Shown here in pieces: positions 1-7,463 of a DNA stretch of 26,104 bases. The notes under the pieces are model-generated. The model saw nothing but the letters and a program-made list of their open reading frames with translations. It did not search any database and was not told the DNA's origin. Position 1 is the first letter of the stretch; each line of letters opens with the position of its first letter. The stretch is from Bacteroidota bacterium. Lineage in GTDB: Bacteria; Bacteroidota; Ignavibacteria; SZUA-365. The DNA lies in the NCBI GenBank assembly GCA_018224415.1, contig JAGTUZ010000288.1:1-26104 (forward strand), given 5' to 3'. The translations under genes were made by a program, and so were the position numbers.

Positions 1-1049
1 AGATGCTTGTCACCAACGCACTCAGCTATGGTGGCGTCGAGGCCGGTTCCTCGACGGGCTTCATCGCCGACGGTTTCCAGATCGGTCTCGTCGGCCAGGG
101 CCATTACGTGGTCGGTAACGAGATCCTCGATATCGAGTGGGAAGGTGGTCCCGAAGTGTACGAGTCCTATGCCGGATTCTGGCTGCCCGGCTGGGAATTC
201 TTCGGCAGTTCCATCCTCAATTACGATGTCGACAAGACCGTCGAAATCCGTTTCGACCGCAACGTCAAGTCGAAGGGGTATTTCTACCTTCGTGGCGCCA
301 GTCCCAACTACGCCTACCAGGGCTACTTCGAATCCCCGATCACGATCTGGGATGTTTCGGACAAGAACAACCCGCGCCAGCTCGCCTACGCGGTGGTCGA
401 GCAGAACGGCTCGCCGATGCAGGACAACATGTGGACGCCGAACGGTCCGGGCGATCGTGAGTACCTGTTCATTCTCGACGAGACGTATTCCGACACGCCG
501 AATCCCACCTACACAGGCGATTTCACGTTTTATCCTGATGGTGCCGGACAGATGCCGATTCTCTGGGCGGCATGGACCATCCAGAAATCCACGGCAGACG
601 GTTCGCAATTCCCATGGCAGGATGGCGACATCATGCGGTGGATTCCGAACGTTCCCTTCAGTGCCAACGATGTATACACATTCACAACTTCCGCTCCCTC
701 GTATTCGGTGGAGGCCGCACGTGAGGATATCAATGATATCCAGGTCTTCCCGAATCCGTACCTGGGTGCCAATTCGCAAGAGCTGAACAAGTATCAGCGC
801 TTCGTGACCTTCAACCATCTGCCCGCGTCCGCCAAGTTCCGCATCTTCTCGGTGGACGGCATGCTTGTGCGTTCTTTCGAGAAGACAGATGATGGTTCAC
901 AGCTTGCCACCTGGGATCTCCAGAACGACAACGGGCTTCCCGTTGCGAGCGGCATGTACATTATTCATATCGACATGCCCGACCTGGGCGTCGAGAAGGT
1001 GCTCAAGCTGGGCGTTGTCAGCGAGGCACAATATCTCGATCGCATCTAA
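1..1049 (+). CDS. T9SS-sorted secreted protein, C-terminal part (5' truncated)
   Basis: The reading frame is open from the window edge. The first methionine, at base 3, is followed by ordinary soluble beta-rich sequence with no signal peptide, so the real start lies upstream. The visible part is rich in aromatic residues, Gly and Asp. The last 100 residues or so form a FlgD-like/T9SS type A sorting domain: VFPNPYLG is followed by a beta-sandwich pattern with FRIFSVDGMLVRSF and then ASGMYIIHI. In this family the domain directs export across the outer membrane and is then cleaved or used for anchoring. The body of the protein has no motif I recognise, so its activity is unknown. The PorV-like gene begins 72 bases after the TAA stop, with no terminator visible between them, so co-transcription is possible. 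I am confident of the sorting domain and not of the rest. Confidence 0.8.
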   Translation, partial: MLVTNALSYGGVEAGSSTGFIADGFQIGLVGQGHYVVGNEILDIEWEGGPEVYESYAGFWLPGWEFFGSSILNYDVDKTVEIRFDRNVKSKGYFYLRGASPNYAYQGYFESPITIWDVSDKNNPRQLAYAVVEQNGSPMQDNMWTPNGPGDREYLFILDETYSDTPNPTYTGDFTFYPDGAGQMPILWAAWTIQKSTADGSQFPWQDGDIMRWIPNVPFSANDVYTFTTSAPSYSVEAAREDINDIQVFPNPYLGANSQELNKYQRFVTFNHLPASAKFRIFSVDGMLVRSFEKTDDGSQLATWDLQNDNGLPVASGMYIIHIDMPDLGVEKVLKLGVVSEAQYLDRI

Positions 1050-1121
1050 CCGGTTCGGTTGCAGGACACGACGCATATGAAGCAACAAGTTGTGAATCAG
1101 ATACATCAAAGGAGATACATC

Positions 1122-2171
1122 ATGCGTACAACGCTTTCATCTTTCCTGGCCGTTGTGCTGGCGCTCGTCTTGCTGAGCGCCACGGCAACCGCCGAAGGTG
1201 GCGACCGTACCGGTACCGCGGGAGCCCCGCAGCTCCTGATCCCCGTGGGTGCGCGCGGAATCGCGCTCGGCAGCGCCTACAGTGCCGGCATCTCCGGATT
1301 GAACGCCATCTATTACAATCCCGCCGGCCTTTCCGCCAGCAGAAACTCCGCCGAAGCGACGTTCTCTCACATGCAGAGCTTCGGTGACATGGGTGTGGAT
1401 TACGCCGCCGTCGGAGCCCAATTCCAGGGCTTCGGCCACCTGGCGCTGTCCATCAAATCCCTGTCCTTCGGCGACATCGACCTGACCGACGAGCGCAATC
1501 CCGACGGGACCGGCGCGACCTGGAGCCCGACCTTCGTGGCAATCGGTCTCACCTACTCCCGCGCGCTCACCGACCGCATCCGCGCCGGTGTGACGGCACA
1601 CCTCGTCAGCGAGGACCTCTATCGCGTCTCCGCATCCGCTGCCGCGTTCGACATCGGCGTGCAGTATCAGGGCCTGGCCGGCATGCGCGGCCTTTCCCTC
1701 GGCGTGACGCTGCGCCACCTCGGTGGCAACATGCAGTACGAAGGTCCAGGCCTTGCCCGCAGTGCCGAGGAACTCGGCAGCAAGCGCGACGCGCAGCTTC
1801 TGCGCATCGAGTCCGCCGGCTTCAGCATGCCGACATCGCTGGAACTCTCCGCTTCCTACACGCAGAGCTTCCAGGATCTGCATGCGCTGACCATTGCGGG
1901 CGCGTTCGAAAACAACAACTTCCTCAACGATCAATACCGTGTTGGCGTCGAGTACGGGTTCCGCAACTTCTTTTTCCTCCGCGGTTCCTACAACCTCTCG
2001 GGCGCACAGTACGATGATGCGTTCGGTGACGCCGCCTACCAGTATGGCGCGGCGTTTGGCGCAGGCGTCAACTTCGACACGGGCGACCTCGAGATCGGTG
2101 TGGATTATGCCTATCGCGATATGGCCGTGTTTGACGGAAATCACGTCATCACGGTGAACCTCGGATTCTGA
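1122..2171 (+). CDS. PorV/PorQ-family outer membrane protein
   Basis: This is a 349-residue protein. The ATG at 1122 is preceded by AAAGGAG at good spacing and opens a clear signal peptide (MRTTLSSFLAVVLALVLLSA, with cleavage probably near ATAEG). An in-frame start at 1059 would put 21 hydrophilic residues ahead of the signal, so I rejected it. After the signal comes the PorV/UPF0164 pattern LLIPVGARGIALGSAYSAG...AIYYNPAGLS, then alternating amphipathic strands ending in aromatic-terminated segments (ITVNLGF), as expected for an outer-membrane beta-barrel. PorV proteins are T9SS components that collect cargo at the outer membrane. Other family members are general FadL-like barrels, so a role here is inferred from the T9SS cargo gene just upstream. 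A strong terminator follows 25 bases after the stop. Confidence 0.82.
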   Translation: MRTTLSSFLAVVLALVLLSATATAEGGDRTGTAGAPQLLIPVGARGIALGSAYSAGISGLNAIYYNPAGLSASRNSAEATFSHMQSFGDMGVDYAAVGAQFQGFGHLALSIKSLSFGDIDLTDERNPDGTGATWSPTFVAIGLTYSRALTDRIRAGVTAHLVSEDLYRVSASAAAFDIGVQYQGLAGMRGLSLGVTLRHLGGNMQYEGPGLARSAEELGSKRDAQLLRIESAGFSMPTSLELSASYTQSFQDLHALTIAGAFENNNFLNDQYRVGVEYGFRNFFFLRGSYNLSGAQYDDAFGDAAYQYGAAFGAGVNFDTGDLEIGVDYAYRDMAVFDGNHVITVNLGF

Positions 2172-2195
2172 TATCCGCAGTCCGAAACCGGAGAA

Positions 2196-2217
2196 GGGCC
2201 CGCCTCGGCGGGCCTTT
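2196..2217 (+). terminator. Rho-independent terminator after the PorV-like gene
   Basis: GGCCCGCC and GGCGGGCC (2197-2204 and 2207-2214) are perfect complements. The pairing can extend outward through a G-U pair, and TTTCCC follows. The innermost pairs must open to give a usable loop. The T run is short, but the stem is very stable and sits 25 bases after the stop codon. Confidence 0.75.
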
Positions 2218-2339
2218 CCCATTCTACCGCGCCGCCCTCAACCATACCGCGGCTTCATTGATCATACCGGGCTCTTTCCCGTTTCTGCCGTAGCATGATC
2301 GGCTGTATGCGGCGCAGTTTGGAGGGATGTGCATTCGGG

Positions 2340-2369
2340 TTGCATAAATGGCACCGTTTGCTACTTTAG
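2340..2369 (+). promoter_or_regulatory. Candidate Bacteroidota-type promoter for the GWxTD gene
   Basis: TTG at 2340-2342 is separated by 19 bases from TACTTTAG at 2362-2369. The Bacteroidota sigma-A consensus is TTG-N19ish-TAnnTTTG, so the downstream box differs at one position. It lies 45 bases before the chosen start, in the 242-base gap after the terminator. The rest of that gap shows no gene or repeat. This is a pattern match only. Confidence 0.4.
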
Positions 2370-2413
2370 AATCTGGTAATCCGCCCTTTCCCGCACCTTT
2401 TCAGGACCGCATC

Positions 2414-3802
2414 ATGAGCATCCGTTTCCGAACCTTTCTGTTCCTGTGTCTCGCAACGGCGATGCTGCTCTCCCACGCGGAAGCGACGGCGCAGCAACCG
2501 AACCCCTTCCGCATGAACATCGATCTCGCTGCGTTCAAGTACGATCAGGACGTGAGTTACGTCGAGTTGTACTACTCCTTCTCGCGGACCGGGATACAAT
2601 ATGTTGAAGACAACGGTACCTTCTCCGGCGCGATCATCGTGCACAGCATCATCCGGCGGGACGACGAGGAAGCGGAGCCCGTGGTGAAGACCTGGAGGGT
2701 GCCGGTGACGGTTTCCGATACCGCCAACCTTGCGGATCGCATGCTTATCGGACGCATCAACTACCTGCTCGAGCCGGGCCAGTATCGCTTTGCGGTGATC
2801 AGCAGGGATGAAATACGTCCGGAAGTCAGTGACAGCGTCGAAATCCCTTATGTCGTCCGGAATTTCGCAGGCCGTGGCGCACACATCAGTGATATCGAAC
2901 TGGCATCGTCGATCAAGAAGGCGGAAGATGATCCGTCGAATATCTTCCTGAAAAACACGCTGGAAATCATTCCGAATCCGACGCTGCTCTACGGGAAACC
3001 CCTTCCGAACCTGATGTATTATGCCGAGCTGTACAACGTGGATATCGATCCGTTCACGGTCAAAAGTGAAGTAGTCAGTTCCTACGGACGCACGATGAGC
3101 AGCAGGACGTTTCAGCGTACCGGGAAGCATACCTCCCGCGTGGAGGTCGGACAGGTCAATATCGCTGCGCTTCCTTCCGGGGTGTACACGGTGATCCTGG
3201 CCTACGGCGACTCCGTGGGCGCGTATCGCCAGTCACAGAGCAAGGCCTTCTACGTGTTCAATCCCGAAGTGCCCTTCGACTCACTCGAGGCCGCGGCCGT
3301 CGCCGAGCAGATCGCCGCGGAATTCGCGGGTATGGGAGAGGACGAACTCAACGAGAACTTCGACATGGCACGCTATATCACATCGAAAACCGAGAGGGAA
3401 ATATGGGGTGCGCTTTCCGGATCGGAAGCGAAACGGAAATTCCTCACCAAGTTCTGGCGTGACCGTGACAGTGACCAGGTGACACCGTTCAACGAGTATT
3501 ATGCGGAGTACAAGCAGCGCGTCGCCGCCAGCAACGAGCAGTTCCGCACTGCGTATCGCACCGGCTGGCGTTCCGACCGCGGACGGGTGTACATCCTGTA
3601 CGGTCCCCCCGATTATGTCGATCGTCGTTCCAGCGAGAGCGACATGAAACCGCATGAGATCTGGCGGTATGATTATATCGAAGGCGGCGTGGAGTTCATT
3701 TTCGTCGACCGTTCCGGCTTTAACAACTACGAACTCGTTCACTCCACCAAGCGCAACGAGATCACAAATCCTGACTGGGAGCGTTCGGCGTCCACGCGCT
3801 GA
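2414..3802 (+). CDS. GWxTD domain-containing secreted protein
   Basis: This is a 462-residue protein. The ATG at 2414 opens a signal peptide (MSIRFRTFLFLCLATAMLLS...ATAQ). A start at 2348 would add 22 Pro/Phe-rich residues before it, and a weak AGGA precedes the chosen start. Residues 30-290 are beta-rich with no recognised enzyme motif. The C-terminal third is the GWxTD domain, beginning around YITSKTEREIW. Its signature is GWRSDRGRVYILYGPP (residue 384 onward; Ser replaces the usual Thr), followed by HEIWRYDYIEGGVEFIFVD. GWxTD proteins occur widely in FCB-group bacteria, and their biochemical function is not known to me. The LpxL-like gene begins 16 bases downstream, so the two are probably co-transcribed, which points to an envelope role (inference). 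Confidence 0.85.
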   Translation: MSIRFRTFLFLCLATAMLLSHAEATAQQPNPFRMNIDLAAFKYDQDVSYVELYYSFSRTGIQYVEDNGTFSGAIIVHSIIRRDDEEAEPVVKTWRVPVTVSDTANLADRMLIGRINYLLEPGQYRFAVISRDEIRPEVSDSVEIPYVVRNFAGRGAHISDIELASSIKKAEDDPSNIFLKNTLEIIPNPTLLYGKPLPNLMYYAELYNVDIDPFTVKSEVVSSYGRTMSSRTFQRTGKHTSRVEVGQVNIAALPSGVYTVILAYGDSVGAYRQSQSKAFYVFNPEVPFDSLEAAAVAEQIAAEFAGMGEDELNENFDMARYITSKTEREIWGALSGSEAKRKFLTKFWRDRDSDQVTPFNEYYAEYKQRVAASNEQFRTAYRTGWRSDRGRVYILYGPPDYVDRRSSESDMKPHEIWRYDYIEGGVEFIFVDRSGFNNYELVHSTKRNEITNPDWERSASTR

Positions 3803-3818
3803 TCCGCGGCACGGCCCT

Positions 3819-4745
3819 GTGAAAACCGTCCTCGAATACGCGCTGTTCGCCGGTGTCGCCCGCCTGCTGCAGCTGCTACCGCTCGGTGGCGTGCGACGCG
3901 TGGCCCGGGGGGCGGCATGGCTGTTCTGGAACGTCATCCCTATCCGCCGCGGACTGACACTCATGCAGCTGCGGATCGCTTTCCCCGATAAAACAGATAC
4001 GGAAATCCGCGATATCGCACGCGCCTCCGTTGTCAACCTCTTCACGACGATTTTCGAGCTGATGTGGACGCCGCGCCTCGATGAGGATTCCTTGCGCCGC
4101 GTGCTGCGTATACGGAACCCCGAAGTCATCGTGCATGCGGTCCGGCGCGGCAGGGGGGTGATTCTGATGACGGGACATTTCGGCAACTGGGAGTGGCTTT
4201 CCATCGGCGTGGCCGTGCTTCTCTCCATGCCCTACACCATCATCGTGCATTCCATCCACAATCCCCGTGTCGATCGGCTCGTGGAGGGATGGCGCTCGCG
4301 TTTCGGCAATCGAACTGTGCCGATGGGCGTATCGGTGCGAGAGATCATCCACACGCTGCGCAACCGCGGTGCCGTGGCGATGATCGCCGATCAGAGCGGT
4401 CCGAGCGGGGCGTTGTATGTCCGCTATTTCGGTCGCCCGGCGGCGACATACGAGGGACCCGCGACCTTCGCCCTGCGGCTCGGCGCTCCGGTGATCATGG
4501 GCTACAGCATTCGCTGTGAGGACGGCAACTACGACGTCGTCGCGGAGGAAATCCCCACCCAGGACCTCGACGGGTTCACCGAGGCCAACGTGCGCGAACT
4601 GACGCGGCGGCATGTGCGCGCGCTGGAACGGAAGGTCCGTGAGTATCCCTCGCTCTGGCTCTGGCAACACAAACGCTGGAAGCATGCGCCCGGGCCGGAC
4701 AATGTTGTCGTGGATGATCCGTCTCCCGTCGGAGAGCAGGAATGA
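3819..4745 (+). CDS. LpxL/HtrB-family lipid A biosynthesis acyltransferase
   Basis: This is a 308-residue protein of the lysophospholipid acyltransferase superfamily, predicted to transfer a secondary fatty acyl chain to a lipid A precursor at the inner membrane. The key motif is H120-F-G-N-W-E125, the HxxxxD/E catalytic pair in the HFGNWE form typical of LpxL-like enzymes. A hydrophobic N-terminal segment (LEYALFAGVARLLQLLPLGG) and the ending SLWLWQHKRWK are also family-like. I chose the GTG at 3819 because it follows the upstream stop by 16 bases and gives normal family length. The longer in-frame start at 3654 lies inside the preceding gene. The ribosome site is poor, so translation may depend on the upstream gene. 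The stop overlaps the next gene by 4 bases. Acyl-chain preference cannot be read from the sequence. Confidence 0.87.
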   Translation: MKTVLEYALFAGVARLLQLLPLGGVRRVARGAAWLFWNVIPIRRGLTLMQLRIAFPDKTDTEIRDIARASVVNLFTTIFELMWTPRLDEDSLRRVLRIRNPEVIVHAVRRGRGVILMTGHFGNWEWLSIGVAVLLSMPYTIIVHSIHNPRVDRLVEGWRSRFGNRTVPMGVSVREIIHTLRNRGAVAMIADQSGPSGALYVRYFGRPAATYEGPATFALRLGAPVIMGYSIRCEDGNYDVVAEEIPTQDLDGFTEANVRELTRRHVRALERKVREYPSLWLWQHKRWKHAPGPDNVVVDDPSPVGEQE

Positions 4746-5926
4746 CGGATCCGATTCTCCTGATCCAAACCGCTTTCGCGGGCGATCTGGTCCTGACCAT
4801 CCCGCTGATCGACGACATCGCCGAACGGTATCCAGACGCGCCCATCGACGTGCTGTGCATTCCCTCCACCGTGGCGCTGCTCGCCGGGCACCCCCGCATC
4901 CGGCATCGCATTGGGTACGACAAGCGCCGGCAGCAGCCATCTCTTTTATCTTTGATGCGCTCTCTCGCACGAGAGCGCTACGGCCTCTGCATCTCCCCGC
5001 ATCGTTCGTTGCGCAGCGCCCTGTTGGCCTGGGCAACCCGCGCGCCGCGGCGTATCACCTTCGACCGCTCCGCCGGACGGCTGATGTTCACGGATACCGT
5101 CCCGTATCGCGACGATCTTCATGAGGTGGAACGCAACCGTTCACTGCTGGCCGCAGAAGGCGCGTCGCAGCCTCCGCTCCGGCGTCCACGACTATTCCCG
5201 ACAGCAGAAGATCACTCAGCGGCCACTCGTTTCTTTTCCAGCGAACACGGACAGCGAAACCTCGTCTGCATCGCGCCGGGCTCGGTCTGGGCAACAAAGC
5301 GTTGGAGGGAAGAAGGCTTCGCGGAGGTCGCCGCGCAGCTCGGGCGAATATTCCGTGTGGTGCTCGTCGGAGGCGCGGAAGACCGCATGCTCTGTGAACG
5401 GATCCGTATTGCCGCCACGACTTCCGGCAGGGACATTGCTGCTTCCGACAGGGACGCGGGTGCTTCCGACAGGGACGCGGGTGCTTCCGGCAGGGACGCG
5501 GGTGCTTCCGGCAGGGACGCGGGTGCTTCCGGCAGGGACGCGGGTGCTTCCGACAGGGACGCGGGCGGGATTCCGGATGTGATCAATGCCGCGGGGGAAC
5601 TGGGGTTTCTCGCGTCGGCGTCGCTGATCGGACGTGCGACGGTCCTGATCAGCAACGACAGCGCCCCGGTCCATCTGGCGTCGGCCATGGGCACTCCCGT
5701 GGTCGAGATTTACGGGGCGACAGTCCCGGCCTTCGGTTTTTCGCCCTACGGCGTCCCGCATCGCATCGTGCAGCTGGAAGGCCTGGACTGTCGTCCCTGT
5801 GCCATCCACGGCGGGCCGCGATGTCCGCTCGGGACCTTCGCCTGCATGCGCGATCTTGACGCGGAGCAGGTCATCTCGGCGGCGGAGGACCTGATACACC
5901 TCGCATCGGGTCACAGCGACGTATAA
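4742..5926 (+). CDS. GT9 glycosyltransferase (heptosyltransferase-like) with an inserted heptapeptide repeat
   Basis: This is a 394-residue protein of glycosyltransferase family 9 (ADP-heptose:LPS heptosyltransferase type), expected to add a sugar to lipopolysaccharide core on the cytoplasmic face. The N-terminal nucleotide-binding half begins ILLIQTAFAGDLVLTIPLI. The C-terminal half has the conserved APGSVWATKRW, the VVLVGGAEDR strand, NDSAPVHLA (N305 onward) and the heptosyltransferase-like cysteine tail C-x-x-C...CPLGTFACMRDL. The ATG overlaps the acyltransferase stop (ATGA), so the two are translationally coupled, which fits lipid A/core synthesis. Residues 227-275 are a tandem repeat of ASDRDAG/ASGRDAG units. 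They sit in what should be a short loop between the donor-site strand and the helix before INAAGELG, and make the protein longer than most relatives. The catalytic core appears intact. The exact sugar is unknown. Confidence 0.85.
   Translation: MTDPILLIQTAFAGDLVLTIPLIDDIAERYPDAPIDVLCIPSTVALLAGHPRIRHRIGYDKRRQQPSLLSLMRSLARERYGLCISPHRSLRSALLAWATRAPRRITFDRSAGRLMFTDTVPYRDDLHEVERNRSLLAAEGASQPPLRRPRLFPTAEDHSAATRFFSSEHGQRNLVCIAPGSVWATKRWREEGFAEVAAQLGRIFRVVLVGGAEDRMLCERIRIAATTSGRDIAASDRDAGASDRDAGASGRDAGASGRDAGASGRDAGASDRDAGGIPDVINAAGELGFLASASLIGRATVLISNDSAPVHLASAMGTPVVEIYGATVPAFGFSPYGVPHRIVQLEGLDCRPCAIHGGPRCPLGTFACMRDLDAEQVISAAEDLIHLASGHSDV
5420..5566 (+). repeat. 21-bp in-frame tandem repeat, seven units
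   Basis: The unit begins GCTTCCGRCAGGGACGCG and is 21 bases long. Six units (5441-5566) are near-identical, differing at one A/G position (Asp or Gly) and at the final base. They are preceded by a more diverged unit at 5420-5440 encoding TSGRDIA. Because 21 is a multiple of three, changes in copy number lengthen or shorten the GT9 protein without frameshift. Confidence 0.93.
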
Positions 5927-5928
5927 AA

Positions 5929-5950
5929 AAAGGCAGCCATGGCTGCCTTT
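5929..5950. terminator. Bidirectional rho-independent terminator between convergent operons
   Basis: AAAGGCAGCC and GGCTGCCTTT are perfect complements around a central AT. Read on the minus strand, the hairpin runs into seven T residues (the A run at 5925-5931) and ends the fmdB-like operon. Read on the plus strand, it follows the GT9 stop directly but has only three T residues. Confidence 0.85.
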
Positions 5951-5977
5951 CGATGTATGATTCGACCGTCTGGACTG

Positions 5978-6289
5978 TCACTCCGAGCTCGCCGCCGTAG
6001 TGGTCGAAGGAGCGGGAGATTCCTTGGCCTTGCCATTCGACGGAGTGGATGGTGCACTGTCTCGGCTGCCATTGGACGGCGCGGCACCGGCCGGTGTGGA
6101 AGACGATTTTTTATAATCCGTCAGGTAGAATCCCGAGCCTTTGAACACGAGTCCCGCTCCTGCACCGATCAGACGCTGCAACGCCTCGGCCTCGCACTGG
6201 GGACAGGTCGTCAGCGCGTCGTCCTTCATGGACTGGAATGCTTCAAAACGGTGTCCGCACTGCTTGCAGGCGTAGTCGTAGGTTGGCAT
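5978..6289 (-). CDS. FmdB-family zinc ribbon protein
   Basis: This is a 103-residue protein starting MPTYDYACKQCGHRFE, the classic FmdB/CxxC_CXXC_SSSS opening. The zinc ribbon uses C8/C11 and C29/C32. Next comes the conserved LIGAGAGLVFKGSGFYLTDY segment. The last 35 residues or so are a low-complexity Ser/Pro/Ala/Thr tail, common but not conserved in the family. I chose the ATG at 6289 because it has AAGGA upstream and matches the family start; a 15-residue longer reading frame has no such support. The gene is the last in the minus-strand operon, 62 bases after coaD and just before the shared terminator. FmdB-like proteins are often called putative regulators, but their molecular role is not established. 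Confidence 0.88.
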   Translation of the reverse strand: MPTYDYACKQCGHRFEAFQSMKDDALTTCPQCEAEALQRLIGAGAGLVFKGSGFYLTDYKKSSSTPAGAAPSNGSRDSAPSTPSNGKAKESPAPSTTTAASSE

Positions 6290-6351
6290 GGTCTTCCTTG
6301 TTGCTATGGCGTTCTGTTGGGAGATGAAAAACACGATGTTAGTAAGATGCG

Positions 6352-6849
6352 TTACTGCACGGATCGTTGCGGGACGCCGAAGCGCTGCTCCAGGGCCGCA
6401 CGCACATTGTCCGGCACGAAATCCCCGACCTCCGTGCGATGGCGCGCCAGTTCCCGCACAATCGAGGAGTTGAGATAGGTGAATTTCTCGTGGGGCATGA
6501 GGAAGACCGTGGCGATCTCGCTGGCCAGCTTGCGGTTCATCAGCGCCATCTGGAATTCGTATTCGAAATCCGACACTGCGCGGAGTCCGCGAAGCAGGGC
6601 GGCCGCGTTGCGGCTGCGCGCGTAATCCACGATCAGTCCGTCGAACGTGTCGACCTCGACGGTCGGGAAGGGCCTGACCGCCTCTGCGATGAGGGCAACG
6701 CGTTCCTCCGTGCTGAACAGCGGCTGCTTGGACGAGTTACGTGCCACGGTGACAATCACGCGGTCAAACATTTCGATTGCGCGTTCGATCACGTCGAGAT
6801 GGCCATACGTGATGGGATCGAACGAACCCGGATAGACGGCGATTTTCAT
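6352..6849 (-). CDS. coaD: Phosphopantetheine adenylyltransferase
   Basis: This is a 165-residue protein, normal for the family. It catalyses transfer of an adenylyl group from ATP to 4'-phosphopantetheine, giving dephospho-CoA, the penultimate step of coenzyme A synthesis in the cytoplasm. The nucleotidyltransferase signature GSFDPITYGHLDVIERA starts at residue 8 and includes the catalytic T/SxGH-type histidine H18. Family motifs LLRGLRAVSDFEYEFQMALMNR and YLNSSIVRELA follow. The ATG overlaps the rsmD stop by 4 bases (ATGA). The rsmD-coaD pair is a common bacterial arrangement, which supports both calls. Confidence 0.97.
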   Translation of the reverse strand: MKIAVYPGSFDPITYGHLDVIERAIEMFDRVIVTVARNSSKQPLFSTEERVALIAEAVRPFPTVEVDTFDGLIVDYARSRNAAALLRGLRAVSDFEYEFQMALMNRKLASEIATVFLMPHEKFTYLNSSIVRELARHRTEVGDFVPDNVRAALEQRFGVPQRSVQ

Positions 6850-7463
6850 TCGTTGCCTCCGTGTGGCGGTTGGAAAAACGTGATAGCGGTCGAGCCGTAT
6901 TCCCTGCGGTCGAAAACCTCGAGGATGTCGGTGCTTTCAATGCGGAGTTTTCGCTCGTGTTCGAATACCGCGATGCCGTCGGGGGACAGGCGTGCGACCA
7001 TGCCGTCGAGCAACGGCGCGACCTCCGGGTAGTGGTACGGGGGGTCGGCGAACATGACATCGAAACCCGGATCGGCAGGACGGGTCGTGTCGCCCGTCTG
7101 CGCCTTGCCCGTCTGCGCCTTGCCCGTCTGCGGTCCTCTGCCCGCGAGAAAGAGTTCGACCTTGCCGCGGACGACGTCGGCCTGTGGTGCCAGTCCGAGT
7201 TCGGCGAGATTGCGATCGAGCACGCGAAGACTCTCACGGCTCGCCTCGACGAAACAACAGCGGGGAGCACCGCGGCTGAGCGACTCGATCCCGAGGCTGC
7301 CGCTGCCTGCAAACAGATCGCAGACCATTGCCGCCTCCCAGCGTATGCGTCCCGCGAGGATGTTGAACACCGACTCCTTCACGCGGTCGGTGGTTGGACG
7401 AAAGGTCGCGTTCACAGGGACATGGAGCGTCCGGCCCCGAAACGCGCCGGAGATAACTCTCAT
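6846..7463 (-). CDS. rsmD: 16S rRNA (guanine966-N2)-methyltransferase RsmD
   Basis: This is a 205-residue SAM-dependent methyltransferase that modifies G966 of 16S rRNA. It starts MRVISGAFRGRTL, typical of RsmD. The SAM-binding motif is DLFAGSGSLGIE (residues 49-60) and the catalytic motif is DPPY (140-143). The conserved RPTTDRVKESVFNIL is also present. The ATG at 7463 overlaps the preceding stop (ATGA); a longer frame reaching 7574 would overlap the upstream gene by more than 100 bases and was rejected. Residues 112-126 are a small insertion, QTGKAQTGKAQTGDT, encoded by a 15-bp tandem repeat just before the strand leading to DPPY. The catalytic residues are unaffected. Confidence 0.95.
   Translation of the reverse strand: MRVISGAFRGRTLHVPVNATFRPTTDRVKESVFNILAGRIRWEAAMVCDLFAGSGSLGIESLSRGAPRCCFVEASRESLRVLDRNLAELGLAPQADVVRGKVELFLAGRGPQTGKAQTGKAQTGDTTRPADPGFDVMFADPPYHYPEVAPLLDGMVARLSPDGIAVFEHERKLRIESTDILEVFDRREYGSTAITFFQPPHGGNE
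7086..7130 (-). repeat. 15-bp in-frame tandem repeat in rsmD
   Basis: Two identical units, CGCCTTGCCCGTCTG, occur at 7101-7115 and 7116-7130, with a diverged third unit at 7086-7100. They encode QTGKA repeats on the minus strand. The length is a multiple of three, so frame is kept. It probably forms a surface loop. Confidence 0.85.

Noticed and set aside
723..739. Palindrome GGATATCAATGATATCC in the first gene.
   Set aside because: It is short, lies in coding sequence, and has no nearby promoter or matching copy that I could see.
1137..2222. Long open frame on the minus strand opposite the PorV-like gene.
   Set aside because: It is an antisense shadow in GC-rich DNA: no family features, no ribosome site, and it crosses the terminator at 2196-2217.
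2344..2357. A second possible sigma-54 site, TGGCACCGTTTGCT, upstream of the GWxTD gene.
   Set aside because: The GG and GC pairs are 8 bases apart instead of the required 10; the sequence fits the Bacteroidota-type promoter better.
5420..5566. Possible CRISPR array.
   Set aside because: Units are contiguous with no spacers, lie in frame within a gene, and no cas genes are present.
5216..5914. Minus-strand frames encoding STRVPAGS-like repeats opposite the GT9 array.
   Set aside because: The repeat is translated in several frames simply because it is tandem; only the plus-strand frame joins the conserved GT9 halves.
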